Shown here one piece after another: positions 6,847-16,289 of a stretch of 64,000 nucleotides of DNA. The position numbers and the translations under genes are program-made. Origin of the DNA: Nocardia sp. NBC_01503. GTDB lineage: Bacteria > Actinomycetota > Actinomycetes > Mycobacteriales > Mycobacteriaceae. Numbering within the stretch: the stretch's first letter is position 1; every line of letters starts with the position of its first letter. The notes beneath the pieces are model-generated. The model saw only the letters and a program-made list of their open reading frames with translations, searched no databases and was not told where the DNA came from. The stretch covers positions 2,914,001 through 2,978,000 of the forward strand of contig NZ_CP109596.1 of assembly GCF_036327755.1 (NCBI RefSeq). Direction: 5' to 3'.

Positions 6847-9459
6847 TTAGCCGGAAGGTGACCCGCCGCGCATCAGATCGGCGAGGGTCTCGCGATCGGT
6901 GACATCGAGCTTGATGCACGCCCGGTACAGATGCCCTTCGACGGTGCGGACCGAGACCGTCAGCCGGTCCGCGATCTGCCGGTTGGAGAGTCCGGCCGCG
7001 ACCAGATTCGCGATCTCGCGTTCCCGCGAGGTGAGCGGCAGCGGTTGCGCGGATTCGCGCAGTGCGGGCGTACTCGCCCCACCGCAGGCGGCGGCCAGCC
7101 GATTGGCGGTGGCGGCCGATTCCAGCAGCCGCCGCCGATCACCCGCCCGCTCATGCGCCGAGGCGGCCTGCGCGGCGGCGTCGGCGGCCGACAGCAGTAC
7201 CCCGATCGCCTCGAATTCGGCTGCGGCGGTATCCAATCCGGCCCCATCGTGGGCGGCGACCGCCACCGCGTGCCTGGCTTGCACCTGCACCAGTCGGCCA
7301 TCCACCCGCGCGGCCAGATCGGCGAGCCGCCCCGCCACCGAATGATCCCCGAAGCGCGCCGCGGTATGCAGCGCCATGGCCTCGATGGCGTGCTGATGTG
7401 AGCGCGCCGCCGCGTCCGCGGCCCCGAGTGCGAGCCGAATCGCCGGTGTCGCGGTGCCTTCCGCCGCCGCCTGCCAGGCTTTGGCGATCTCCAGCATGGG
7501 TTCGTATACCGCGCTGTGCCGTCCACCGCGCTGCTGTGCGGCGGCAATGGATTCGGCGGCCTCGGCGGGCCGGCCGAGCGCCGAATACGCCTCTGCCAGA
7601 CGGAGTCTGGCGGGGAACATCCAGGCGGCCGCACCCTCGGTGGTCAGTGCCGCGAGCGCCTGTTCGAGGTTGTCGATGCCCTGCGGGAACCGGCCCTGTG
7701 CCACATCGACGGTGCCCTGCAGGATTTTGGTCATGCCCCAGGCGAGGTACTGCCCCGGCGAGGAGTACGTGTAAGGGCTACTGGCACAACGTCTCGCGGC
7801 TTCGATATCCCCGGTGAAGGTGAGTGCCAGCACCTCCGCGTGCGCGGACATGAACCGATTCAATCCGTCGATATGCGATTCGATGGCGTGCCCGCGCGCC
7901 GCGTACTGTCGCGCCGCTTCACCGCGCCCCATGAGCGCCAGCGCGAGTCCGCCACCGAACGCCGCCCACCACACCGCCCACGGTGGCGAATCATCACCGG
8001 CCATCACGGGTTCGGCCAGCGCGAACGCCTCGTCGAGTTTGTTCTCGTTGACCGCACACGCCGATGCCAATCCGTCCAGGGTGGCAATGATCTTCGGATG
8101 CTTGGCGAGCCCGCGCACCGTGCCGAGCACCGCATCGGCCCGATCGGCATCGCCCATGGACCACAACAGATTCGAGACGCGCGTGGTTCCCCAGCGTGCC
8201 AGTTGCACCTCGTTCAACTGCTCCGGATCGAAGACCGCGAGCGTGCGTTCGGCCTCGATGCGATGCCCCTGCCACAGCAGTGCCCGCGCGAGCAGATCCG
8301 CTGCCTCGACCCCGCCGCGCCGCTCCACCGCGGCCCGGGCGAAGCGTTCTCCCAGTGGGAGATTCGCCAGGCCGATGGCATCGGCGGCCGCCGCCTCGAA
8401 GAGTTCGAGATCCGCGGATTTGTCACTGTCCAAAGCCAATTCGGCCAGCCGGATGCGATCGGAGGCGGAGTTGATCGGCCGTTCCTTGAGCGAGGAGTAC
8501 AGCCGTCCGCGCAGTCGTCGCGCCGAGGCGATACCGAGCCGCCGCCGGATCACCTCACCGAAGAGCGGATGGTTGTACCGCACCAGCAGCTGGTGCCCGT
8601 TCTCGACAATCCTTATGACGCCGCGTGATTCGGCGGTCTCGACGGCCTGCTCGCCCGCGAGTTCGGCCAGGACATCCAGGTCGATGGGTTCGCAGAAGGT
8701 GAGCAACTCCAGCACCCGCAGTACCGGTTCGGGCAGCTGTTCGACTCGATCTTCCAGCAGCGCAGCCAATTCCGACGTGACTGCGGCCCGTCCACGCAGC
8801 TGCCACACCCCGTTGACCTGTCGCAGCGTCCCGGCCTCCAGGGCCCCTTCGACCAGGTGGCGCAGGAAAAGCGCGTTCCCCCCGGAGGATTCCCACATCA
8901 GGTTGGCGGTGAATCCCTCCAACTGCCCGCCGAGCATGTTCTCCACCAGCTCGACGCTCTGTCGCTGGCTGAATGGCGACAGGTCGATGCGCAGCAGATG
9001 CCCGTCCTTCCACAGCGAGGTCACCGCATCCGGTACCTGTACCCCGCTGCGTACGGTCGCGACGATATGCGCGGCCTTGTCGATGGCGAGCTGCAAAAGC
9101 AGTGTGGCGGAGAGCTGATCGAGCAGATGGGCGTCGTCGACGCCGATTATGGTGTGCCCGTCCGCCAGCAGGGCCTCGCGCGCCGCGGCCATGAAGGTGA
9201 CCGGATCGTGCGCGGTGTAGACCCCGACCATATGCGCGAATACCCCGAGCGGAATGCTGCGCGCGGATTCGGTGCCCGCCACCCATCGAATATTCCCGGC
9301 ACCGCCGTTGACGGCGCTGGTCGCGAGCCTGGCCAGGGTGGTTTTTCCGACTCCCGCGTCACCGGTGAGCACCGCTCCGACGAAGGTGTCGCCGGTCAGC
9401 GCCGCGGTGATCGCCTCGAGCTCGCTCTCCCGTTCGACCATGGGCCAATTCCGAGCCAT
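6847..9459 (-). CDS. Large LuxR-family ATP-binding regulator (LAL type)
   Basis: The 870-residue protein has the layout of LAL (MalT/STAND-like) activators. Its N-terminal AAA-type ATPase has a Walker A at about residues 33-41 (GDAGVGKTT) and a Walker B near TIIGVDDAHLLD. A long alpha-helical, TPR-like middle follows. The C-terminal LuxR helix-turn-helix (LTSREREIANLVAAGLSNRQIADRL) occupies roughly residues 800-865. Such proteins bind ATP and an inducer, oligomerise and activate a target operon. The start may be ATG 9459 or the in-frame ATG 9441. No biosynthetic cluster is adjacent; its targets are unknown. Confidence 0.9.
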   Translation of the reverse strand: MARNWPMVERESELEAITAALTGDTFVGAVLTGDAGVGKTTLARLATSAVNGGAGNIRWVAGTESARSIPLGVFAHMVGVYTAHDPVTFMAAAREALLADGHTIIGVDDAHLLDQLSATLLLQLAIDKAAHIVATVRSGVQVPDAVTSLWKDGHLLRIDLSPFSQRQSVELVENMLGGQLEGFTANLMWESSGGNALFLRHLVEGALEAGTLRQVNGVWQLRGRAAVTSELAALLEDRVEQLPEPVLRVLELLTFCEPIDLDVLAELAGEQAVETAESRGVIRIVENGHQLLVRYNHPLFGEVIRRRLGIASARRLRGRLYSSLKERPINSASDRIRLAELALDSDKSADLELFEAAAADAIGLANLPLGERFARAAVERRGGVEAADLLARALLWQGHRIEAERTLAVFDPEQLNEVQLARWGTTRVSNLLWSMGDADRADAVLGTVRGLAKHPKIIATLDGLASACAVNENKLDEAFALAEPVMAGDDSPPWAVWWAAFGGGLALALMGRGEAARQYAARGHAIESHIDGLNRFMSAHAEVLALTFTGDIEAARRCASSPYTYSSPGQYLAWGMTKILQGTVDVAQGRFPQGIDNLEQALAALTTEGAAAWMFPARLRLAEAYSALGRPAEAAESIAAAQQRGGRHSAVYEPMLEIAKAWQAAAEGTATPAIRLALGAADAAARSHQHAIEAMALHTAARFGDHSVAGRLADLAARVDGRLVQVQARHAVAVAAHDGAGLDTAAAEFEAIGVLLSAADAAAQAASAHERAGDRRRLLESAATANRLAAACGGASTPALRESAQPLPLTSREREIANLVAAGLSNRQIADRLTVSVRTVEGHLYRACIKLDVTDRETLADLMRGGSPSG

Positions 9460-9524
9460 GGATCAACTGTAGTTCGCTCACCCTTTGTGAGCGGGGGGAA
9501 CGAAATAGCCTGAAATGTGAGGGT

Positions 9525-10346
9525 TTATTCGTTGACCAGCCGCAATCCGGGCGCATGCGCCTTCCGCCGGTCGACCAGCCACACCTGAATGGTCAGGTCG
9601 GCGAGCGGATCCAGGGATTCGATCTCCACCTCGACCTGCCCGCGCAGCGGATGTTCGATGAGCAGCACGTGCGTGCGGTAGTCGATGACAAGGTGTTCCC
9701 GCCAGCGCCGATCGAACTCCGGATAGCGCTGAAGGGCGGTGATCCGGGCCTCGAGGCTGCGGTCGTCCGGGAACCGGGTCTGGGTGTTGCGCAGTGCGGA
9801 GGCGACCATATCCGCGGCATCGGACCAGTTCCGGAGGTATTTCGGTGCGTCCGGATGCGCGAATACGTAGCTGGCGAAGCTGCCGTGCACGGATTCGTCG
9901 AGCATGCCGAGCGGTTCGGCGAAATCCCGCCAGGACGGATTCCAGGCCAGAATGTCCAGCCAGCGTCCGAGGACGAAGGCGGGCGTGGGGTGCAGGGCGT
10001 CGACCACCGCGCGCAGGGTGTCCGAGACCTGTTCGCGGGCCTGTCCGGCGGAGGGGCAGCTGGCCTTCTGCTCCATGCTCATGGCCAGTCGGCCGAAGTG
10101 ATGGCGTTCGATCTCGTTGAGCCGCAACGCATCCGCGATCGCGCCGAGTACCGCGCTGGAGGGATTGGTATCGCGCCCCTGTTCCAGTCGGGCCAGATAG
10201 TCGGAGCTGACACCGGCGAGTGCGGCGACCTCTTCGCGGCGCAGGCCGGGGGTGCGGCGCCGGCGTCCGGCGGGCAGCCCGACGTCTTCGGGCTGCAGCT
10301 GCGCGCGCCGCGCGATCAGGAACTCGGCGAATTCGGATCTGGACAC
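9525..10346 (-). CDS. XRE-family regulator with MmyB-like ligand domain
   Basis: A 273-residue regulator. The N-terminal Cro/C1 helix-turn-helix contains the hallmark RRTPGLRREEVAALAGVS and DYLARLEQGRD (residues 28-58). The C-terminal ~170 residues match the MmyB-like PAS-fold domain (WLDILAWNPSWRDFAEPLGM, LVIDYRTHVLLIEHPLRGQVEVE). Proteins of this type often regulate a divergent oxidoreductase or stress gene. Here the divergent neighbour is the YceI protein, 92 bp away, which is the natural candidate target. The ligand may be a fatty acid, as proposed for the family, but nothing here proves it. Confidence 0.9.
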   Translation of the reverse strand: MSRSEFAEFLIARRAQLQPEDVGLPAGRRRRTPGLRREEVAALAGVSSDYLARLEQGRDTNPSSAVLGAIADALRLNEIERHHFGRLAMSMEQKASCPSAGQAREQVSDTLRAVVDALHPTPAFVLGRWLDILAWNPSWRDFAEPLGMLDESVHGSFASYVFAHPDAPKYLRNWSDAADMVASALRNTQTRFPDDRSLEARITALQRYPEFDRRWREHLVIDYRTHVLLIEHPLRGQVEVEIESLDPLADLTIQVWLVDRRKAHAPGLRLVNE

Positions 10347-10438
10347 ATATCCATAGTGCCTGTTCCTGGCTCCGTTATCCCAGCCCTGCCAGGTCCAGGA
10401 TCAAGACGGTGTGGTTAACCGGACTGGGGTCCGCTTGA

Positions 10439-10993
10439 ATGGTGGACATGACGACTTCTGAGCAGACCACCCTGGCCCCCGGCGCGTGGGACCTGGACGC
10501 CAACCACTCCTCGGTCAACTTCACCGCTCGCCACCTGGGCATCTCCAAGGTGCGCGGCCGCTTCAACAAGTTCGAGACCGCCTTCGTGGTGGACGAGGCC
10601 GGTAAGGCCGTCACCATCGAGGCCACCATCTACCTGGACTCCTTCGATACCGGCAACGAGATGCGCGACGGCCACGTCCGCAGCGCTGAGATCCTCGACA
10701 CCGCCAACCTCTCGACCCTGCACTTCAAGGTCACCGAGCCCGTCGATATCGCCGAGGAGTTCGAGGTCACCGGTGAGGTCACCCTCGGTGGCGTCGTCAA
10801 GCCGGTCACCCTCGATGTCGAGTGGGGCGGCGTACAGCTGTTCCCCGGCGATCAGAAGCACCACGCGGGCTTCACCGCCACCGGCACCATCAAGCGCAGC
10901 GAATTCAATATCGCCGCCGGTCTGCCCACCGCCATGCTGGGCGACAAGATCGCCATCGAGCTGGACATCCAGCTGGTCGAGCCGTCGGCCTGA
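10439..10993 (+). CDS. YceI family polyisoprenoid-binding-like protein
   Basis: A 184-residue single-domain YceI protein. It is a lipocalin-like beta-barrel that binds polyisoprenoid or other long lipids in the characterised relatives. Signatures include WDLDANHSSVNFTARHLGISKVRGRF near the N-terminus, DGHVRSAEILD and the closing GDKIAIELDIQLV. No signal peptide is present, so it is cytoplasmic, unlike E. coli YceI. ATG 10439 follows a GGGG stretch; ATG 10448 is an equally good alternative giving 181 residues. It diverges from the XRE regulator and ends in a strong terminator. Confidence 0.92.
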   Translation: MVDMTTSEQTTLAPGAWDLDANHSSVNFTARHLGISKVRGRFNKFETAFVVDEAGKAVTIEATIYLDSFDTGNEMRDGHVRSAEILDTANLSTLHFKVTEPVDIAEEFEVTGEVTLGGVVKPVTLDVEWGGVQLFPGDQKHHAGFTATGTIKRSEFNIAAGLPTAMLGDKIAIELDIQLVEPSA

Positions 10994-11006
10994 TCTCGAA
11001 TTGCCA

Positions 11007-11037
11007 AGCGGCGGCACCCGATTCGGGTGCCGCCGCT
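11007..11037. terminator. Strong hairpin between convergent genes
   Basis: A perfect 14-bp stem (11007-11020 with 11024-11037) with a 3-base loop, sitting between the YceI stop and the stop of the minus-strand exported protein. It probably terminates both. No long T-run on either side, as is common in actinomycetes. Confidence 0.8.
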
Positions 11038-11059
11038 GGCGTTCACGGATGTACCGCGA

Positions 11060-11668
11060 TTACGGCGTCACGCCCGCCGCACCGGCGCCCGCGCCGATCG
11101 CGGCGCCGATACCCGCGCCCAGCGCCGCGGCCGGAAGGCCGAGCGCCGCCGCGCCGAGCGCGCCACCACCGACGGCGCCGATGGCCGCGCCGAGCGCGAT
11201 ACCGCCGGCCGCGCCCGCGGCCTCGGCGGCCAAACCGGCCACGAAGACCGGAACGTCGATGAGGCAGCCGGTGGTCGCGCAGCCGACCGCAGCGGTGGTC
11301 AGGGTCGCGAGCGCGGGAGCGCCGATACCGATCAGGAAGCCCGCGCCCGCGCCGACGACGCCACCGGCCACCGCGCCACCCGCGGCGCCGATGATTCCGG
11401 CGGGCACGCCCGCGGCCAGCGCGCCGACACCCGCACCCGCGAGAGCGGAGTTGCCGACCTTGGTCAGATCCGGGCCCGCGGGCGCGTCGATCGGAGCCGG
11501 GGCCTCGATCGCGGTGGCGGCCGGGATGGTCACCGCGGCTTGTGCGGCCGGGAGCTGATCGATCGGCGCGGCCTGGGCGGTGCCGGACAGGATGACGGCG
11601 GCGGCGACGGGCAGCGCGCAGAGCGTGGCGATGCGGCCGGCGAAAAGGGTCGAGCGACGGGACAGCAC
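11060..11668 (-). CDS. Secreted Ala/Gly-rich glycine-zipper protein
   Basis: A 202-residue protein with a Sec signal peptide (about residues 1-33, predicted cut after SGTAQA). An Ala/Pro/Ile-rich linker of ~35 residues is followed by a ~120-residue glycine-zipper domain (GAGVGALAAGVPAGIIGAAGG...). Two cysteines lie close together (VGCATTGCL) and could form a disulfide or metal site. It shares composition and domain order with the two paralogues at 4.3-6.6 kb but lacks their middle module. Likely envelope-associated; function unknown. RBS-like GGGGG precedes the ATG. Confidence 0.75.
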   Translation of the reverse strand: MLSRRSTLFAGRIATLCALPVAAAVILSGTAQAAPIDQLPAAQAAVTIPAATAIEAPAPIDAPAGPDLTKVGNSALAGAGVGALAAGVPAGIIGAAGGAVAGGVVGAGAGFLIGIGAPALATLTTAAVGCATTGCLIDVPVFVAGLAAEAAGAAGGIALGAAIGAVGGGALGAAALGLPAAALGAGIGAAIGAGAGAAGVTP

Positions 11669-11815
11669 AGTAATTCCCCCGATGGATGAAGCGTCGAATT
11701 GGACTGTTCGACGCTAGCTTCCGAGGAGATCGGTACTCAAGCTAAGAAGTCGTCGGCGATGTGTGAGTTATCTCCGCTGATAGAGCTTTTATGCTGTCCC
11801 GCTATCGAACTCGAT

Positions 11816-12913
11816 TCAGTCCGCCCAGACCGTTTCGATCGGGGTGCCCTCGTTCGGCGGCGGGGTGGGGATGCCCGACGGCGTGCGCGAGAAGCGCGGC
11901 GCGGGTGCGTGCTGCACGATGCCGTCGATCTCGATCAGTCCGGTACGGGCCTGGATATGCGGATTCTGTTCCGCCTCGGTGAAGGTCAGGACCGGGGTGG
12001 TGCAGGCGTCGGTGTGCTCGAAGATGGCCCACCACTCGTCGCGGGTCTTGGTCTTGAACTTCTCGGTGAACAGTTTGCGCAACTGCTCCTGGCCGTTCGG
12101 GTCGATCTGCATCGGCAGACCCTCGGGATCGATCTCCAGACCCTTGAGCATCTCCGCGTAGAACTGCGGTTCGATACAGCCGACCGCCATGTACTTGCCG
12201 TCGGAGGTCTCGTAGGTGTCGTAGAACGCCATACCGGTGTCGAGCAGGTTGGTACCGCGCTCGTCGGACCACAGGCCGACGCCCTTCATGCCCCAGATCA
12301 TGTGCGAAAGGGCAAGCGCCCCATCGATCATGGCCGAGTCGATGACCTGACCCTTACCCGAGCTCTGCCGCTCCACCAGGGCGGCGAGAATGCCGAAGAC
12401 CAGGAACATGGAGCCGCCGCCGAAGTCGCCGACCATATTCAGCGGCGGGACCGGGCGCTCACCCTTGCGGCCGATGGCATTGAGTACACCGGTGAGTGAG
12501 ATGTAGTTGATGTCGTGCCCGGCGCGATCGGCGAGTGGACCGTACTGGCCCCAACCCGTCATGCGACCGTAGACCAGACGCGGATTGCGTTCCAGCGCAA
12601 CGTCGGGACCGAGTCCCATGCGCTCGGTGACACCGGGGCGGAAGCCCTCGAGGAGCACATCGGCCTTCTCGATGAGGCCGAGCACCTTCTCGATATCGGC
12701 CGGATCCTTCAGATTGGCCTCGACGATGGTGCGCCCGCGCCATTGCGGCCGCTCCATGAAGCCGGGCAGTTGATTGGGCCGCTGCACCCGCACCACGTCC
12801 GCGCCGAGATCCGCGAGCAGCAGCGCGGCATGCGGACCGGGGCCGATTCCGGCCAGTTCAACTACCCGGACGCCCGCGAGCGGGCCCTGCTTGGCGGTGG
12901 ATGGAGTGCTCAC
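11816..12913 (-). CDS. mcr: Alpha-methylacyl-CoA racemase (CaiB/BaiF family)
   Basis: Interconverts (2R)- and (2S)-2-methylacyl-CoA esters, needed for beta-oxidation of methyl-branched lipids and sterol side chains. The 365-residue protein has the racemase catalytic residues at a constant offset of +7 from M. tuberculosis MCR: His133 (AGHDINY), Asp163 (MVGDFGGG) and Glu248 (GCIEPQF). This favours racemase over a CoA-transferase. CoA-binding elements such as [10 protein letters not shown] and NLKDP are also present. It is monocistronic, flanked by an intergenic stretch and by a palindromic repeat element. It could supply the branched acyl-CoA pathway encoded at 40-49 kb. Confidence 0.93.
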   Translation of the reverse strand: MSTPSTAKQGPLAGVRVVELAGIGPGPHAALLLADLGADVVRVQRPNQLPGFMERPQWRGRTIVEANLKDPADIEKVLGLIEKADVLLEGFRPGVTERMGLGPDVALERNPRLVYGRMTGWGQYGPLADRAGHDINYISLTGVLNAIGRKGERPVPPLNMVGDFGGGSMFLVFGILAALVERQSSGKGQVIDSAMIDGALALSHMIWGMKGVGLWSDERGTNLLDTGMAFYDTYETSDGKYMAVGCIEPQFYAEMLKGLEIDPEGLPMQIDPNGQEQLRKLFTEKFKTKTRDEWWAIFEHTDACTTPVLTFTEAEQNPHIQARTGLIEIDGIVQHAPAPRFSRTPSGIPTPPPNEGTPIETVWAD

Positions 12914-13018
12914 GCCCTACCTCGGTTCATCGTCGACTCAGTGCGCACCGGCTCACAACACCGGTGTTGACGCAATGACAATAACGCAGTGCTTTCGGCC
13001 TCCGCTTCGCTGCGGCGG

Positions 13019-13122
13019 GTCGCGGCCCTCGTGACCCCGTTTCTTCCCTCCCTCCGCTGCGCTTCCCCGCTCCAAGGCGCAGGTCTATGGAGCCGCAGTC
13101 CAGAAACGGGGCGGGCCGCGAC
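13019..13122 (-). repeat. Palindromic repeat element, copy A (reverse orientation)
   Basis: Outer arms GTCGCGGCCC (13019-13028) and GGGCCGCGAC (13113-13122) enclose inner arms CCCCGTTTCT (13035-13044) and AGAAACGGGG (13102-13111). The reverse complement has the same design as copies at 16744, 16924 and 22092, with paired substitutions that keep both stems. It lies between the racemase gene and the membrane protein at 13191. Type of element unknown: structured RNA or REP/MITE-like palindrome. Confidence 0.85.
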
Positions 13123-13190
13123 TACAGGGCGGGACTATCTCGACGTGATGCACGAGAATGCGGGGCAGGTCATTCAGAGGAGGATCAGCA

Positions 13191-13673
13191 GTGAGTGCAT
13201 CGGGCGAGGTCTTGGTCGGCCTCGCGATACTTGTCGGCCTGCTCGGGGTGATCGTGCCGATCCTGCCCGGGGTGATCCTGATTCTCGCGGCCGTTCTGGT
13301 GTGGGCGATCATGACCGGTGGCGCGTCCGCCTGGACCGTATTCGCGGTCTGCGCAACGCTTCTGGTGATCAGCGGCATCATCAAATACACCTGGCCGGGG
13401 CGCAAACTTCGGGAGGCGGGCGTACCGAACCGGTCGCTGATCCTGGGCGCGGTGCTGGGCATCATCGGCTTCTTCGTGGTGCCGGTGATCGGTCTGTTCC
13501 TGGGATTCGTTCTGGGCGTTTATGTTTCGGAGCTGCAGCGGCTGCGCGAACAGCAGCCCGCCTGGCAGTCGACGGTGCACGCGCTCAAGGGCGTCGGCCT
13601 GTCCATGCTGGTGGAGCTGTTCGGTGCGCTGCTGGCCGCGGGCGTCTGGCTGACCGCCGCTATCGCGATCTAG
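13191..13673 (+). CDS. DUF456 family integral membrane protein
   Basis: A 160-residue protein with four hydrophobic segments in two hairpins (about residues 6-32, 38-57, 77-104, 132-158). It carries the Gly-rich GLLGVIVPILPG motif typical of DUF456, a conserved glycine-zipper membrane family of unknown function. The GTG at 13191 is set by a clear GAGGAGGA ribosome-binding site 7 bases upstream. A longer frame from 13158 would start before that site. The last 14 bases overlap the 3' end of the convergent gene at 13660. Confidence 0.85.
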   Translation: MSASGEVLVGLAILVGLLGVIVPILPGVILILAAVLVWAIMTGGASAWTVFAVCATLLVISGIIKYTWPGRKLREAGVPNRSLILGAVLGIIGFFVVPVIGLFLGFVLGVYVSELQRLREQQPAWQSTVHALKGVGLSMLVELFGALLAAGVWLTAAIAI

Positions 13674-14550
13674 GGTCGATCCGGGGCAGCGGCAGGGTGG
13701 GCGGTGCGGGCAGTTCGGACCGCTTCAGTCGTAGCGTGGGCGGCTCGGGCCGGACCAGCGGCAGCGTCGGCACGGGATCCTCGATGCGCCGATCCTTGGC
13801 GGGCAGGCGATAGAAGGCGCGCGCGTTGTCCTCCAGCACCATATGCAGATCGCCACCGACCGCATCGGAGATGACCCGGATATCGGTGTCCAGGAACGGC
13901 CGCCCGGCCCGTGTGCCCGGTAGGTCGGAGCCGAACATGAGTGCCTCGGGATTCACCGCGTGCACCCGGCGCAGCGCGGTCCCCACATTCATGGCGACCC
14001 GCCCGAAGCCCGACGCCTTCACCTTGGCGCCGCGATCCACCAGATTCAGCAGGTACGGCAGGCATTCATCGGACATGCCCATGTGATCGATGGAGAGCTT
14101 CGGCAGTTTGGTGATGACCGGTTCCAGCGAGCCCAGCATGGACCCGTCGATATAGAGCTCCACATGCCAGCCGGCCAGCTCATAGGCGCGCAGCGCGAGC
14201 ATGGTGAGCCCGACGATATCGCCGCCCGCGCGCTTGAAGTTGAAGCGGACCGCGCGTACGCCCGCGCGATCCAACTCCAGAATCTGTTCGTCGGTGGCGT
14301 CCTCGGTCAGATTGACGACGCCGACCCAGCCCTCGCCCAGTTCGGCGAGGGCGGCCCGGAGATAACTGGTGTCGGTGCCCTGGAAGGACCCGCTGACGAC
14401 CGCGCCACCGTCGATATCGAAGCGCCGCATGCGGTGCCGGTAGTTCGCGATGGTGTAGGGGTCGGGCAGGTAGCCCTCGTTCTCGGCCAGCGGGAACCGC
14501 GGGTCGAAGATGTGGAGATGGGCATCGAACACGTGATCAGCATGCCTCAC
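13660..14550 (-). CDS. Amidohydrolase-family TIM-barrel protein
   Basis: A 296-residue protein of the amidohydrolase 2 / 2-pyrone-4,6-dicarboxylate lactonase-like superfamily. An N-terminal metal-binding HLHIFD motif (residues 12-17) is present, as are KLSIDHMGMS and the terminal acid motif MFGSDLPGTRAGRPF with the barrel Asp. The last ~45 residues are a Pro/Leu-rich tail (LPLVRPEPPTLRLKRSEL...) that the family does not need. Substrate is unknown; hydrolysis or decarboxylation of a small organic acid is the general family chemistry. Converges on the DUF456 gene with a 14-bp overlap. Confidence 0.82.
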   Translation of the reverse strand: MRHADHVFDAHLHIFDPRFPLAENEGYLPDPYTIANYRHRMRRFDIDGGAVVSGSFQGTDTSYLRAALAELGEGWVGVVNLTEDATDEQILELDRAGVRAVRFNFKRAGGDIVGLTMLALRAYELAGWHVELYIDGSMLGSLEPVITKLPKLSIDHMGMSDECLPYLLNLVDRGAKVKASGFGRVAMNVGTALRRVHAVNPEALMFGSDLPGTRAGRPFLDTDIRVISDAVGGDLHMVLEDNARAFYRLPAKDRRIEDPVPTLPLVRPEPPTLRLKRSELPAPPTLPLPRIDPRSR

Positions 14551-14608
14551 AACGGTGACAAGTGCGGAAGACCTTGTCCACCTGTCGGATTGGGCCAGGT
14601 CAGGTAGG

Positions 14609-16000
14609 TCAGGAAACCTTGTCCGGTTCGCTGGCGCGGAGCATGTCCTCGCGCTCGACGACCTTCACCCGCTCGCGGCCCTCGGGCTCGCCCAGGGCGC
14701 GCTCGTGCGCGTCCAGGCGGTACCAACCGGCCCAGGTGGTGAAGGGGACGCCCTTGTCCTCCAGGAACTTGGTGACCGCGTCCAGCTCCGGCTCGGCGGC
14801 CGGGGTGAAGTTCGCGGCATCGTCGAGCAGGCAGGCGATGGTCTCATTGGCATCGCCCTTGGTGTGGCCGATGAGGCCGACCGGGCCGCGCTTGATCCAG
14901 CCGGTGACATAGGTCTGCGGCATGAAGCGGGCCGCACCGTCGGCGTTCTCGTCCAGCAGGACGCGTCCGGCCTCATTGGGCACGGTGCCGGCCTGATCGT
15001 CGAACGGCAGGGCCGGGATGTTCTGCGACAGGTAGCCGACCGCGCGGTACACGGCCTGCACGTCGAAGTCCTTGAACTCGCCGGTGCCCTTGACGTTTCC
15101 GGTGCCGTCGAGGGCGGTGCGCTCGGTGCGCAGGCCGACGACCTTGCCGTTCTCGCCGAGAATCTCGGCCGGGTTCTCGAAGAAGTGCAGGAACAGCTTG
15201 TGCGGGCGGTTGCCCACATCGCGGATGGCCCACTGCTCGAGGGTGTTGCAGATCATGTCGACCTGCTTGGAGTGCCGACGTGCGGCCTCCGAACCCTCGT
15301 CGTAGTCGATGTCCTCGGGGTCCACGATGACCTCGATGGTCGGCGAGTGGTCGAGTTCGCGCAGTTCCAGGGGGGTGAACTTGGCCTGGGCGGGACCGCG
15401 GCGGCCGAACACGTGCACCTCGAGCGCCTTGTTCTGCTTGAGGCCCTCGTACACGTTCGGCGGGATCTCGGTGGGCAGCAGCTCATCGCCGGTTTTGGCG
15501 AGTACGCGCGCCACATCCAGGGCCACATTGCCGACGCCGAGGACGGCGACCTTCTCGGCCTCGAGGGGCCATTCGCGCGGGACGTCCGGGTGGCCGTCGT
15601 ACCAGGAGACGAAGTCGGCCGCGCCGTAGGAGCCGTCCAGGTCGATACCGGGGACCTCGAGTGCGCGGTCGGCGTTGGCGCCGGTGGAGAAGATGACCGC
15701 GTCGTAGAAGCGCTGCAGGTCTTCCAGGTTGATGTCGACGCCGTAGTCGATATTGCCGAGCAGGCGGACCTGGTCCTTGTCGAGCACCTTGTGCAGGGCG
15801 GTGATGATGCCCTTGATGCGCGGATGGTCCGGGGCGACGCCGTAGCGAATCAGACCGAACGGTGCGGGCATCCGCTCGTACAGGTCGATGCTCACGTCGG
15901 CATCGGATTTCATCAACGCGTCCGCCGCGTAGATGCCGGCCGGGCCTGCGCCCACGATCGCAATGCGTAGCGGGCGGGTCGCTGCACTCTGTTCGGTCAT
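14609..16000 (-). CDS. fprA: NADPH-ferredoxin reductase FprA (adrenodoxin reductase-like)
   Basis: FAD enzyme passing electrons from NADPH to ferredoxins, which feed cytochromes P450 and Fe-S metabolism. The 463-residue protein begins with an FAD-binding IAIVGAGPAGIYAADAL. It has VAVLGVGNVALDVARVLAK for NADP(H), the adrenodoxin reductase signature FGLIRYGVAPDH, and a late GWIKRGPVGLIGHTKGDA. Length matches M. tuberculosis FprA (456). The ATG at 16000 has AAGGG about 10 bases upstream. A 19-bp IdeR-like box lies 55 bp upstream, so iron regulation is likely. Confidence 0.96.
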   Translation of the reverse strand: MTEQSAATRPLRIAIVGAGPAGIYAADALMKSDADVSIDLYERMPAPFGLIRYGVAPDHPRIKGIITALHKVLDKDQVRLLGNIDYGVDINLEDLQRFYDAVIFSTGANADRALEVPGIDLDGSYGAADFVSWYDGHPDVPREWPLEAEKVAVLGVGNVALDVARVLAKTGDELLPTEIPPNVYEGLKQNKALEVHVFGRRGPAQAKFTPLELRELDHSPTIEVIVDPEDIDYDEGSEAARRHSKQVDMICNTLEQWAIRDVGNRPHKLFLHFFENPAEILGENGKVVGLRTERTALDGTGNVKGTGEFKDFDVQAVYRAVGYLSQNIPALPFDDQAGTVPNEAGRVLLDENADGAARFMPQTYVTGWIKRGPVGLIGHTKGDANETIACLLDDAANFTPAAEPELDAVTKFLEDKGVPFTTWAGWYRLDAHERALGEPEGRERVKVVEREDMLRASEPDKVS

Positions 16001-16054
16001 TCTTGGCGCACCCTTTGGTTGAACTATGTTGCCGTCAAGTCTCAGCCGTCTTTC

Positions 16055-16073
16055 TTAGCTTAGGCTAAGTTGA
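16055..16073. promoter_or_regulatory. Probable IdeR/DtxR iron box upstream of fprA
   Basis: TTAGCTTAGGCTAAGTTGA matches the actinobacterial iron-box consensus TWAGGTWAGSCTWACCTWA at about 15 of 19 positions and keeps the central TTAGGCTAA core. It is 55 bp upstream of the fprA ATG, where an iron-dependent repressor could block the promoter. Confidence 0.65.
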
Positions 16074-16289
16074 CGCACTTGCTTCGGGTAGCCCCTCGTT
16101 GGAATCCCCGAAGCTGCAGCGTTGCTGCGTGGTATCGCTATTCCCGTTTTCGCGCGGGGAATTGTGCCGATTCTATCGGTGGGAGGAACCCCCGCCCGCG
16201 CCGGTGCCGGTGAACTATGCGAACGCCCGGTATCGCGGCGCACCGGTGTCGCCATCGTTCTCCCCACCCCGACCGGGCATGATCGAGCC

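Noticed and set aside
14555..15970. A 471-codon plus-strand frame opposite fprA
   Set aside because: Antisense to a clear FprA reading frame; the product has no domain.
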